This document shows, piece by piece, positions 42,750 to 51,584 of a stretch of DNA of 64,000 nucleotides (within the stretch, counting starts at the first letter, position 1; each line of letters opens with the position of its first letter). The DNA lies in assembly GCA_024236175.1 (NCBI GenBank), contig JACKKY010000001.1, positions 868,001-932,000 of the forward strand, written 5' to 3'. Origin of the DNA: Novosphingobium sp. GTDB taxonomy: Bacteria > Pseudomonadota > Alphaproteobacteria > Sphingomonadales > Sphingomonadaceae. A program made the position numbers and the translations under genes. A model generated the notes under the pieces. The model had not been told where the DNA came from. It did not search any database and worked only from the letters and a program-made list of their open reading frames with translations.

Positions 42750-44102
42750 ATGAACACGCCGAATCCGCATCTTTCAGGGGCGATCGAAGCGCCCGTGGCC
42801 ATGGGTACCGCCCCCTACATCTCGCCCGACTATGCGCGCGAGGAGAAGGAGCGGCTGTGGCTGAAAGTTTGGCAGGTCGCGTGCCGGGAAGAGGAAATCC
42901 CGAAAGTCGGCGATTACTACACATACGAGATCCTCGACCAGTCGGTGATCGTTACGCGGACGGCGGAGGACGAGTTCACCGCCTATCACAACGCCTGCCG
43001 CCATCGCGGGCGCAGGCTGACCAAAGGGTGCGGCCATGCGACCCATTTTCATTGCCCCTACCACGGCTGGCAGTGGAGCCTATCCGGCGAGAATACGCAT
43101 GTGCTCGACCGCGAAGACTGGAGCGGCGCGCTCGACGAGGCGAGGCTGCGCTTGCGCCAGGTAAAGACCGGGCGCTGGGGCGGCTTCGTGTTCGTCAATT
43201 TCGATCCGGACTGCGTTCGGCTCGAGGAATTCCTGCAGGAAGTGCCCTACTGGCTCGGTGCCTTCGAGACCGACAAGATGCGGTACAAGTGGCGGCAGTG
43301 GCTGCGGATGGACTGCAACTGGAAAGTCGCGGTCGAAGCGTTCATCGAAGGCTATCACGCGACGACGACCCACCCGCAGATCAGCCGCTACGGCAGCAGC
43401 AAGGTCGGCAGCAGTTCCGAAGGGCTGCACGGCCGGCTATTCCAGATGGGCGCTGCCGGTGGCGGGATCGGTACGGGGGTGAACGCCAAGGACGAGATCG
43501 ACATCCGCGAGATCCCCTATCTCGGTCTGAAGCAGGCGCAGGAAACGGTGTGGAGCAATACCAGCGACACTTTCGTCGAAGCGGCCCGCCTCCTTCCCGA
43601 ATTGCTTCCCGAGGACGTGAGTTCGATCGAAGTCAGCATGAAGCTGATGGAAGTCGCCTGCCAACTCGATGCCGAGCGCGGCGTGGAGTGGCCGAAGGTC
43701 GATCCGCAGCACATGGCGCTGGTCGGCATCAACTGGCACCTCTTCCCCAACACGGTACTACTGCCCAACGTAACCTTCTGCCTGGGCTTCCGGATGCGGC
43801 CCGACGGCTTCAATCCCGACAGCTCGATCATGGAAGTCTTCGCGCTGGAACGGTATCCTGAAGGCCAGGAGCCCAAGACCGAATGGGAGCACAAGCCCGA
43901 CCAGACCGGCGATAGCTGGCCGCTGCTGATCAAGCAGGATTTCCGCAACCTCGCCGAGCAGCAGGCCGGCATGCATTCGGTCTCGCTCGACGGACTGACC
44001 CCGAATCCCGTCCAGGAAGCGGGGGTCATCAACTTCCAGCGCAACCTTGCCGCCTACATGGACCGCGAACCGCCCGCGCTCCTGCTGCCGGCCGAGGGCT
44101 GA
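42750..44102 (+). CDS. Rieske non-haem iron oxygenase, large subunit
   Basis: The protein has 450 residues from the ATG at 42750 (GGGAGAGAG upstream); the open frame from 42381 runs through the promoter. The Rieske centre is C83-R-H85 and C102-PY-H105. The catalytic iron site is in NWKVAVEAFIEGYHATTTHPQ with H203 and H208. Length and layout fit aromatic-ring-hydroxylating oxygenases that need no small subunit. No reductase or ferredoxin is nearby. It is first in a plus-strand series controlled by the divergent TetR. Confidence 0.9.
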   Translation: MNTPNPHLSGAIEAPVAMGTAPYISPDYAREEKERLWLKVWQVACREEEIPKVGDYYTYEILDQSVIVTRTAEDEFTAYHNACRHRGRRLTKGCGHATHFHCPYHGWQWSLSGENTHVLDREDWSGALDEARLRLRQVKTGRWGGFVFVNFDPDCVRLEEFLQEVPYWLGAFETDKMRYKWRQWLRMDCNWKVAVEAFIEGYHATTTHPQISRYGSSKVGSSSEGLHGRLFQMGAAGGGIGTGVNAKDEIDIREIPYLGLKQAQETVWSNTSDTFVEAARLLPELLPEDVSSIEVSMKLMEVACQLDAERGVEWPKVDPQHMALVGINWHLFPNTVLLPNVTFCLGFRMRPDGFNPDSSIMEVFALERYPEGQEPKTEWEHKPDQTGDSWPLLIKQDFRNLAEQQAGMHSVSLDGLTPNPVQEAGVINFQRNLAAYMDREPPALLLPAEG

Positions 44103-44132
44103 GCGGGCCAGGGCGCAAGCGGGAAAAGCGGG

Positions 44133-44912
44133 ATGGTCATGGATTCTGCACAAGTCGCCTCGCTGTTCCGGCTGGACGGCGATGTCGCGATGGTCACCGG
44201 CGCCGGCGCCGGTATCGGCAAGACGGCCGCCCTGATGCTGGCTTGCGCCGGGGCCCGCGTGGTCGCGGTGGACCTTGACGAGGCCTCCGCCGGGGAAACG
44301 GCAAGGGCCATCGCCGAAGCGGGCGGCACGGCAATCGCCTTTTCCGCGGACATGGGCAGCGATGCGGGGCCGGCAGGTGCGGTGCAGGCCGCGACCGACA
44401 AGTTCGGCCGCCTCGACATCCTCGTCAACAATGCCGGGATCTATCCTCCGGGCGGGCAGCTTCCGGACATCGACATGCAGGTTCATTCACGGACATACGA
44501 AGTGAACGTGTTCGGGCCGCTGCGCTGCACTGCCGAGGCGGCGTGGCGCATGGACCCGGGCGGGCGGATCATCAACATGTCCTCGATGGAATCGCTACGG
44601 CCGAGCGGTCCGGGCCTGTCTCACTACAGCGCGACCAAGGCGGCGCTCAACGCGATCACCCGGGCGTCCGCCGTCGACCTGGCCGAAAGGGGCATCCGGG
44701 TGAACGCGATTCTACCCGGTGTTGTCAGGACGGAGGGGACGTCGGGCAGTCCGCCGCAGCTGTTCGAGATGATCGAAGCGCGCGCGCCGAGCCGGCGGGT
44801 CGGCGTGCCGGACGACATCGCAGGCGCGGTGCTGTTCCTCGCCAGCCGGGCATCGGAATATGTCAACGGCCACTGCCTGGTGGTGGACGGGGGAATGACC
44901 ATCGCCGGCTGA
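44133..44912 (+). CDS. Short-chain dehydrogenase/reductase
   Basis: A 259-residue classical SDR. TGAGAGIGKT binds the cofactor, NNAG the adenine, and SSMES with YSATKAALN form the catalytic triad. VDLDEA at the end of strand 2 favours NAD over NADP. It ends with NGHCLVVDGG. It lies 30 bases after the Rieske gene, so the two are probably one transcript. A dihydrodiol or secondary alcohol formed by the upstream oxygenase is a reasonable substrate, though not shown by the sequence. Confidence 0.9.
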   Translation: MVMDSAQVASLFRLDGDVAMVTGAGAGIGKTAALMLACAGARVVAVDLDEASAGETARAIAEAGGTAIAFSADMGSDAGPAGAVQAATDKFGRLDILVNNAGIYPPGGQLPDIDMQVHSRTYEVNVFGPLRCTAEAAWRMDPGGRIINMSSMESLRPSGPGLSHYSATKAALNAITRASAVDLAERGIRVNAILPGVVRTEGTSGSPPQLFEMIEARAPSRRVGVPDDIAGAVLFLASRASEYVNGHCLVVDGGMTIAG

Positions 44913-44942
44913 AAGACGCGTCCGGGATTGTGTGATTAATGA

Positions 44943-44966
44943 AATGCACCTACTGCATTAGATACT
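44943..44966 (+). promoter_or_regulatory. Inverted repeat and possible promoter before the TonB receptor gene
   Basis: AATGCA-CCTAC-TGCATT (44943-44959) is a 6-bp-arm inverted repeat. It overlaps the region before a GATACT sequence (44961-44966) that could be a -10 element. It contains ACCTAC, the half-site of the TetR repeat at 42679. It may give the receptor its own regulated promoter. Confidence 0.45.
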
Positions 44967-45005
44967 CCGGGAGTGGATTTCCCGGTCAGGAACGGGAGGA
45001 TCAAC

Positions 45006-47489
45006 ATGGTTCGCAAGGATAGCATTCGTATTCAGGTTCTAGCTTGCACGGCATTGACCGCGCTCGCGCTGTCGTCCGTGCCGGCGCTGGCGCAGGCGAA
45101 CGAGGAGGACAGCGGGCTCGGTGTGATCGTCGTCACCGCGCAGAAGCGCGAGCAGAGCGTGCAGGACGTCCCAATCGCGGTAACCGCCATCAGCGGTGAA
45201 AGCCTCGAAGTGAATCGCGTGACCGACGTCACGGATCTCTCCGGACTCGCTCCGGGCGTGACGGTACGCGTATCGGCCGGCGGCTCACAATTGCCGTCGT
45301 TCTCGATCCGCGGCGCGATCAGCTATGGCGTCGTTCCGGGGTCCGACAAGCAAGTCTCGATGTATCTCGACGGCGTCTACATCTCGAGCCCGCGCGGCGG
45401 CATCTTCGATCTTCCCGACGTCCAAAGGATCGAAGTGCTGCGCGGCCCGCAAGGCACGCTGTTCGGCCGCAACGCGACCGCCGGCGCGGTCAGCATCAGC
45501 ACGCGCGACCCATCCGGCGAAATGGGTTTCAAAGGCCGGGTGAGCGTCGGCAACCGCGACCGCCTGCGCACGACCTTCAGCCTGGACCTGCCGCAGATCG
45601 GTCCGTTCAGCGGCTATGTCAGCTACATGCATGACGAGAAGCGCGGCGACATCCGCAACCTTGGAGCCGGTCAGACCTGGGATCGCACCGCTTCGCTCTG
45701 GGGTCCGGCTCGATCGGTCAAGACGTCGCCCGAATGGCTCGGCAGCAAGAACTCAGAATCGGTGTTCGCGGCGGTCAAGTTCACAAGCGGCGACTTCACA
45801 ACCGTCTACAAGTTCGACTGGAACAAGAACGACGGCACGCCGGACGGCACCGCGATCCTCGGCTACAATCCGAACATTCCGCTACTTGGCACCTTCCTGA
45901 CGAGCCTGATCGATTCGCAGCCGATCCCGGTCCCGTTCGCTGCCAACGGCAAGCGGCCCAAGTCGGTGCTCAATAGCTGGGCCATCCCGACCACGCAGGA
46001 AACTCAGGGGCACAGCCTGACCAGCACTTTCCAGGTGAGCGACGACCTTTCGGTCAAGAACGTCTTTGCCTTCCGCAAGAACAAGCTGTTTACCGCATCC
46101 TCGATCGATGGTCTCAGTGCGCTGACTTTCACCCCGCAATCGCTTGGCGACTATGCGACCTTTGTCGCCTTCTCGACCGGCCTGCTTACCGGTACCGAGC
46201 CGCTGCCCGTGATCCAGGCAACGATCGGTGCTGTCGCGCAGGGCCTCGCCCCGACGCTTGGCGGACCGTTCATCGGCATCGCCACGCAGCCGTCCAACCG
46301 CAGCGAGCAGATCAGCGACGAATTGCAGGTCAACTACGATTCCGATTTCCTGACCGCGACGGTCGGCGCGGTGTGGTTCCAGTCGAAGGACTGGACCGGC
46401 GAAACCTATTTCCAGAACACGATCTCGTTCGCGCCGATTCCCGGCGGCGTCATTGGCAACACGCGCAGCGGATCGACTTTCAACAAGGCCACTTCGATCG
46501 CGGCCTATGCGCAGCTGGAATTCCACCTCACGCCGCAGCTGGACCTCGTTCTCGGCGGGCGCATCACCAGAGACAAGAAGTCGGGCGATTTCATCTTCGG
46601 CCCGACTCTGAACAGCCTGCAGACCCTGTCCTTTACCTACAGGAAGACGAAGCCGAACTACCTCATCGGCCTGAACTACAAGCCGACCGAGGATATCCTG
46701 CTCTACGCCAAATATTCGACAGCCTTCGTGTCCGGCGGCTCCGTCGCGGGCATCCCCTTCGCTCCGGAAACGGCGAAATCCTGGGAGGCCGGCGTCAAGG
46801 CGGAAATGTTCGACCGCAAGGTGCGTGCGAACCTCGCGCTCTATCATGCGGAATACAAGAACTACCAGACGGCGCAGTCGTCGGCCAACTTCGTCGACCA
46901 GATCACCGAGATCACGGGAGACCCGACGCGTGCAGGCTCGATCGGAACTTTCGTGGTGCCGCTTGGCGGGGTGAAGGCAAAGGGCTTCGAATTCGACATC
47001 GCCGCCGCACCGGCCCAGGGCTTGTCGCTGGGCGGGAGCCTTTCCTACACCGACACCAGCTTCAACAATCTGAACCCGGTGATCGTCGCGGCCAATGCCG
47101 GTTCGTACGGCACGGCTTCCTATCGCCCCAAGTGGAACGGCGGCCTGTGGGCGCAGTATGACACGCAGCCGCTGGTCGGCGACGCATTTGTCACGTTCCG
47201 CGCCGACGGAATCTGGCAGTCAGACATGGGACTGGCGCAGAATGCGAACGCGCCTCTGCCCCTGCTTGTTCCCGCGCTGATCGAGCAGCCGTCCTATTGG
47301 CTGGTCAACGGACGGATCGCGCTTCGCGATCTGGAAATCGGCGGCGCCAAGACCGAATTCGCGCTCTGGGCCAAGAACCTGACCGACGAAAAGGCGATCG
47401 GCTTCGCGTTGAATCTCAACCAGATCTTCGGTTCAGCCAACTTCATTCCGGCCCGCAGCTATGGCATTGACCTGACGATCGAGTTCTAG
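45006..47489 (+). CDS. TonB-dependent receptor
   Basis: An 827-residue outer-membrane receptor; ATG 45006 follows GGGAGGA. A signal peptide (about 1-29, ending ALAQA) is followed by a TonB box (VIVVTAQKREQSVQDVPIAV) of the sphingomonad type. The plug has GVTVRVSAGG and VLRGPQGTLFGRNATAGAV, and the barrel ends in the C-terminal Phe (IDLTIEF). Paralogues of this type import aromatic, terpenoid, steroid or oligomeric nutrients rather than iron. Its position between catabolic genes supports the uptake of their substrate. Confidence 0.92.
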   Translation: MVRKDSIRIQVLACTALTALALSSVPALAQANEEDSGLGVIVVTAQKREQSVQDVPIAVTAISGESLEVNRVTDVTDLSGLAPGVTVRVSAGGSQLPSFSIRGAISYGVVPGSDKQVSMYLDGVYISSPRGGIFDLPDVQRIEVLRGPQGTLFGRNATAGAVSISTRDPSGEMGFKGRVSVGNRDRLRTTFSLDLPQIGPFSGYVSYMHDEKRGDIRNLGAGQTWDRTASLWGPARSVKTSPEWLGSKNSESVFAAVKFTSGDFTTVYKFDWNKNDGTPDGTAILGYNPNIPLLGTFLTSLIDSQPIPVPFAANGKRPKSVLNSWAIPTTQETQGHSLTSTFQVSDDLSVKNVFAFRKNKLFTASSIDGLSALTFTPQSLGDYATFVAFSTGLLTGTEPLPVIQATIGAVAQGLAPTLGGPFIGIATQPSNRSEQISDELQVNYDSDFLTATVGAVWFQSKDWTGETYFQNTISFAPIPGGVIGNTRSGSTFNKATSIAAYAQLEFHLTPQLDLVLGGRITRDKKSGDFIFGPTLNSLQTLSFTYRKTKPNYLIGLNYKPTEDILLYAKYSTAFVSGGSVAGIPFAPETAKSWEAGVKAEMFDRKVRANLALYHAEYKNYQTAQSSANFVDQITEITGDPTRAGSIGTFVVPLGGVKAKGFEFDIAAAPAQGLSLGGSLSYTDTSFNNLNPVIVAANAGSYGTASYRPKWNGGLWAQYDTQPLVGDAFVTFRADGIWQSDMGLAQNANAPLPLLVPALIEQPSYWLVNGRIALRDLEIGGAKTEFALWAKNLTDEKAIGFALNLNQIFGSANFIPARSYGIDLTIEF

Positions 47490-47514
47490 AACGGGGAAAG
47501 ACCGGGAGGACACC

Positions 47515-48474
47515 ATGGCCGAGTTGCAGACCGCCCATTCCGTCGCGCCGCTGGGAAACGACCTGCCTTTCGGGGCGACGGTGCGCGGTCTCGAACTCTC
47601 CCATCTTTCCGACCCGGGCGTGACGCAGGCGCTTCGCGAGCTGTGGATCGACAAGGGCGTGCTACTGTTCCGGGGAGGCGAGACCTCGCGAGAGATGCAG
47701 GTGGCCCTGAGCGCCGTGTTCGGCGAGCTGACCGAATTCCCGTTCAGGGAATCGCGCTCGGAAGACGATCCGCGGCTGGTGAAGATCAAGTACTTCCCCG
47801 ACGACGGCAGCTGCTACGAGGTGAACGGCACGCTGATCGGCGGCTGGATCCCGTGGCACACCGACATGATCTATTTCGACAGGATCAATCGCGGCGGCAT
47901 CCTGCGCCCGGTCCGGCTTCCCAAATCAGGGGGGCAGACCGGCTATCTCGACCAGATCGCGGCATACGAGCGCCTGCCGGAGGCGCTGAGAGAGCGGATC
48001 GAAGGGCTGCACGTGGTCTACACCGCGGATCTCAACTACGCGAACGGCAAGTTCGCCCGGCCCGACAGCATCCGCTTCGTGCGCGGGGCGGAAAGCTTCA
48101 TGAAGATCATGCAGCGCCAGTACCAGTATCCGCGCGTGATCCATCCGATGGTCTACACCCAGGCGGAAACCGGACGGAAAGTGCTCAACGTCTCGCCCGG
48201 GTTCGCCGACGGGATATACGAGATGGGCGGGCCGGCCGGCGAAGCGCTGCTCGCCGAAGTCATCGCATACTGCATCGATCCGGACGCCGCCTATTTCCAC
48301 GACTGGCAGGAAGGCGACATGGTGCTGTGGGACAATTGGCGCGTCCTCCACTGCGCCGCGGGCGTCCCCGCCGGCGAGACGCGCGTGATGGAACGCACCA
48401 ACATTTCCGGCGACTATGCCCTCGGCCGGGCACTCGACGGCAACCGGGACAAGCTGCCGGTCTTCGATGTCTGA
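47515..48474 (+). CDS. TauD/TfdA-family Fe(II)/2-oxoglutarate-dependent dioxygenase
   Basis: A 319-residue dioxygenase. The iron triad is H115-T-D117 (WHTDMIYFD) with the distal His in WRVLHCAAGVP (near 279) and the 2-oxoglutarate Arg in RVMERTNISG. Similar enzymes hydroxylate at or near a carboxylate or ether and can release aldehydes. It lies 25 bases after the receptor gene. Its stop overlaps the CoA-transferase start by 8 bases, so the two are translationally coupled. Confidence 0.92.
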   Translation: MAELQTAHSVAPLGNDLPFGATVRGLELSHLSDPGVTQALRELWIDKGVLLFRGGETSREMQVALSAVFGELTEFPFRESRSEDDPRLVKIKYFPDDGSCYEVNGTLIGGWIPWHTDMIYFDRINRGGILRPVRLPKSGGQTGYLDQIAAYERLPEALRERIEGLHVVYTADLNYANGKFARPDSIRFVRGAESFMKIMQRQYQYPRVIHPMVYTQAETGRKVLNVSPGFADGIYEMGGPAGEALLAEVIAYCIDPDAAYFHDWQEGDMVLWDNWRVLHCAAGVPAGETRVMERTNISGDYALGRALDGNRDKLPVFDV

Positions 48475-49681
48475 AGCGCGCGATGCCGGCCCGCTGGCGG
48501 GGATCACCGTGCTGGATTGCACGATCTGGCAGAACGGCCCATTCGCGACCGTGATGCTGTCCGACCTTGGCGCCGACGTGATCAAGGTGGAGGACCGCGA
48601 GACCGGCGATCCCGGACGCGGCTTCATGGACGCCGGCTCCGACAGCGGCGTTTCGGGCTACTTCGAGGCGATGAACCGTAACAAGCGGTCGGTCACGCTC
48701 GACCTCAAGTCGCCGGACGGAAAGGCGCTGTTCCATCGCCTGGCGGGCAAGGCCGATGTCGTCGTCCAGAACTTCCGCCTCGGCGTCGCGGAGAAGCTCG
48801 GCATCGGCTATGCCGATCTCGAGCCGCTCAACCCGCGCCTGGTCTATGCCAGCGCCACCGGGTTCGGGCGCGAGGGGCCGGACGCCGGAGTGGGCGTGTT
48901 CGACATCCTCGGCCAGGCGCGCTCGGGAGTGATGCACGCGCTGCGCAAGCCGGGCGATCCGATCGAATACAACAACGCCTTCGGACTTGCCGACCAGACC
49001 GGCGGCATCCTGCTCGCGCAGGCGATCGTGACCGCGCTCTACGCGCGCGAACGCACCGGCACGGGACAGGAGGTGGAGGTCTCTCAGCTCGGCGCGATGC
49101 TCGTGCTGCAACAGATGGGCCTCACCCGCCACCTCATCAACGGATACGATCCGGCGATGGCCGAGCGCGGCGAGCCGAAGAACCCCGTTTTCAACACCTA
49201 CCGCTGCGCCGGCGGGGAGTGGATCGCGGTCGGCGGGCTGCAGGGCGACCGCTACTGGCCCGATTTCTGCGCCTGCCTCGGGCTGGAGGCGCTGGGGCAG
49301 GATCCCGACTTCGCGACGATGGCGGCGCGCACCGCGGCCTCTCGCGATATCGTCGCGCGGCTCGACGAGGCGTTCGCGGGCTTCGCGTGCGCCGACCTGC
49401 TCGCAAGCTTCACCGAAGCGGGCATCCCCTGTGCTCCGGTCAACAGCTACGAAGACGTCGCCCGCGACCCGCAGGTCCGGGCCAACGGCTACATCGTCGA
49501 GGTCGAGCATCCGCATCTGGGCACGATCGGCGAGATCGGCATGCCGATGCGGTTCGGCGGGAACACCCCGCCCCCGTGCCGCGCCGCGCCGGAACTGGGC
49601 CAGAATACCGAGGAAGTCCTGCTCGAATTCGGACTGACCTGGGACGAAATCGTCGATCTGCGCGAAAAGGGTGCCATCTAG
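48467..49681 (+). CDS. Class III (CaiB/BaiF/formyl-CoA transferase type) CoA-transferase
   Basis: A 404-residue protein from the ATG at 48467, inside the dioxygenase gene end; the longer frame from 48416 is not needed. Family segments are ITVLDCTIWQNGPFATVMLSDLGADVIKVED, NRNKRSVTLDLKSPDGK, DVVVQNFRLGVAEKLGIGY, and the FDILGQARSG box near 145 carrying the conserved Asp that forms the anhydride with the substrate. It moves CoA between carboxylic acids. Next to a lyase of the oxalyl-CoA decarboxylase type, it may load the substrate with CoA from formyl-CoA. Confidence 0.92.
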   Translation: MSEARDAGPLAGITVLDCTIWQNGPFATVMLSDLGADVIKVEDRETGDPGRGFMDAGSDSGVSGYFEAMNRNKRSVTLDLKSPDGKALFHRLAGKADVVVQNFRLGVAEKLGIGYADLEPLNPRLVYASATGFGREGPDAGVGVFDILGQARSGVMHALRKPGDPIEYNNAFGLADQTGGILLAQAIVTALYARERTGTGQEVEVSQLGAMLVLQQMGLTRHLINGYDPAMAERGEPKNPVFNTYRCAGGEWIAVGGLQGDRYWPDFCACLGLEALGQDPDFATMAARTAASRDIVARLDEAFAGFACADLLASFTEAGIPCAPVNSYEDVARDPQVRANGYIVEVEHPHLGTIGEIGMPMRFGGNTPPPCRAAPELGQNTEEVLLEFGLTWDEIVDLREKGAI

Positions 49682-49705
49682 GCGCGCGATCCAGGAGGAC
49701 CCGAC

Positions 49706-51385
49706 TTGCCGACAGCCAACGAACTGCTTGCCCGCACGATGAAGGCGCGCGGGATCGACACGATCTACCACATCACCGGCGCGCCCAATATCCAGCTCAC
49801 GCGCGAGTGCGAAAAGCTCGGCATCGCGCTCGTCGGCGTTCGCCATGAGGCGGCGGCGGCGGGAATGGCGTTCGGACATGCCCGGGTGACGGGAAAGCCG
49901 GCGGTGTGCCTCGCGCCCGCCGGGCCCGGCGCCGTCAACATGATCCCCGGCGCAGTGCACGCCATGGCCGAGCAGACCCCGGTGCTGCTGATCGGCGGCT
50001 CTTCGCCGCTGGCGGCGCGCGGTACCGGCGGCTTCCAGGAGCTCGACCAGATCGCGCTGTTCGAGCCCTGCGTCAAGAAGGCGTTGCAAGTGTGCGATCC
50101 CGCCGACATCGGCCGCCTGTTTGACAAGGCGATGGCGATCGCCGCCACGCCAACGCAAGGTGCGGTCTATCTCGACTTGCCGGGCGACGTTCTGGGCATG
50201 GAAGTCCCTTCGCTCGAGATCCCTGCCGCTGCGGCGGACACCACGCCGCCCGCGCCGAGCGGGGACCAGGCCGATGCCGTGCTCGACGCGCTCGACCGCG
50301 CGCAACGCCCCGTCATCGTCAGTGGCAGCGGCGTGATCTGGTCGGGCGCCGGCGCGGCGCTGGCCGAGTTCGTCGATCTGTCAGGCGTGCCCTTCTTCAC
50401 CACTCCGCAAGGCCGCGGCGTCGTTTCCGAGGATCACCCGCTGGCCCTGCTGGGGGCACGGACCATGGCCTTCCGCGAAGCCGATTTCGTGCTCGCCACC
50501 GGTACGCGGGGCAATTTCATTATCGGCTACCTGAAGCCGCCGCGCTGGTCGGACGACCTCACGGTGGCGATGATCAATCCCGACCACGAAGAGATCCTCA
50601 AGACCGGCCCGGCGATCGCCTTGCCCTATGATGCCCGGCTGTCGCTCGAAGCGCTCAACGACCGGCTGCGCGCCCGCCCGCCCGGCCAGGCGCGCTTCGC
50701 ACCATGGATCGCGCGGTTGCGGGAAAAGCACCTCGCCTCCTGCGCCAGGCTCGCCGAGATGGAAGCCGAGGACGCCCGCCCGATCCATCCGATGCGGCTG
50801 ATGTGCGAAATCGGCAAGGTGCTCGAACACGATGCCGTGCTGATCGAGGACGGCCACGACACGCTCGGCTTCTGCCGGCACTCGCTCAAGACTCATGTGC
50901 CGGGCCACCGCATCAATCCGGGCACGATGGGCAATGTCGGCATGGGCGTGCCTTTCGCCATCGGGGCGAAAGCGGCCAGGCCCGCCAAGCAGGTCGTGGT
51001 CGTCTCCGGCGACAGCGCGTTCGGCTGGAACGGTATCGAATTCGACACCGCCTGCCGTCACGACCTGCCGATCGTCTGCGTCATCGTCAACAATGCCGGC
51101 ATAACCGCGCGCCCGGAGGATCCCGCCGCGATGATGCCGGGCCAGGACCTTGGAACGCCCGACTATCAGATGGTGGCGCAGGCCTTTGGCGGATACGGCG
51201 AGCGCGTGGACAAGGCGGAAGATATCGAGCCGGCCCTGCGCCGCGCGATAGCCTCGGGCAAACCGGCCGTCGTCAACGTGATCGTCGATCCCCATATCGC
51301 ATCGGCGACCAATCTCGGCTTCGCGGGAGTGATGAGCCAGTCCTACGCAAGTGATACCGGATCAGGGAAACCAAGCCCGGCCTGA
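49706..51385 (+). CDS. Thiamine-diphosphate enzyme, oxalyl-CoA decarboxylase / 2-hydroxyacyl-CoA lyase-like
   Basis: A 559-residue ThDP enzyme starting at TTG 49706 behind AGGAGGA. E48 in VRHEAAAAGMA is the ThDP-activating Glu. The middle domain binds ADP or CoA in relatives. The C-terminal ThDP/Mg motif is GDSAFGWN with VNN about 27 residues later (near 435-464). Phrases such as GGFQELDQIALFEPCVKKA and GAVYLDLPGDVLG are closer to oxalyl-CoA decarboxylase and 2-hydroxyacyl-CoA lyase than to acetolactate synthase. The gene follows the CoA-transferase by 24 bases. Either oxalyl-CoA or a 2-hydroxyacyl-CoA may be the substrate. Confidence 0.78.
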   Translation: MPTANELLARTMKARGIDTIYHITGAPNIQLTRECEKLGIALVGVRHEAAAAGMAFGHARVTGKPAVCLAPAGPGAVNMIPGAVHAMAEQTPVLLIGGSSPLAARGTGGFQELDQIALFEPCVKKALQVCDPADIGRLFDKAMAIAATPTQGAVYLDLPGDVLGMEVPSLEIPAAAADTTPPAPSGDQADAVLDALDRAQRPVIVSGSGVIWSGAGAALAEFVDLSGVPFFTTPQGRGVVSEDHPLALLGARTMAFREADFVLATGTRGNFIIGYLKPPRWSDDLTVAMINPDHEEILKTGPAIALPYDARLSLEALNDRLRARPPGQARFAPWIARLREKHLASCARLAEMEAEDARPIHPMRLMCEIGKVLEHDAVLIEDGHDTLGFCRHSLKTHVPGHRINPGTMGNVGMGVPFAIGAKAARPAKQVVVVSGDSAFGWNGIEFDTACRHDLPIVCVIVNNAGITARPEDPAAMMPGQDLGTPDYQMVAQAFGGYGERVDKAEDIEPALRRAIASGKPAVVNVIVDPHIASATNLGFAGVMSQSYASDTGSGKPSPA

Positions 51386-51584
51386 AAGACGAAGGGCGCG
51401 CCGCTGTCACCGACGGCGGCATCCCGTTGCCGACCGGAAAACGTTCATCGATCGCAAGCGGACATAGCCGGGTAGTCATACTTACGGCAGCTTTTCCGCG
51501 CCGAGTTCCAATAGCTGCCTTTCAGGACTGTCCCAAATGGTGCCGTTCACGCAACTTCGGTGGCTTCCAAGTCCTGCCATTCGT

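Noticed and set aside
48260..50305. A 681-codon minus-strand frame over the CoA-transferase and lyase
   Set aside because: Arg/Ala/His-rich shadow spanning two clear genes and their gap.
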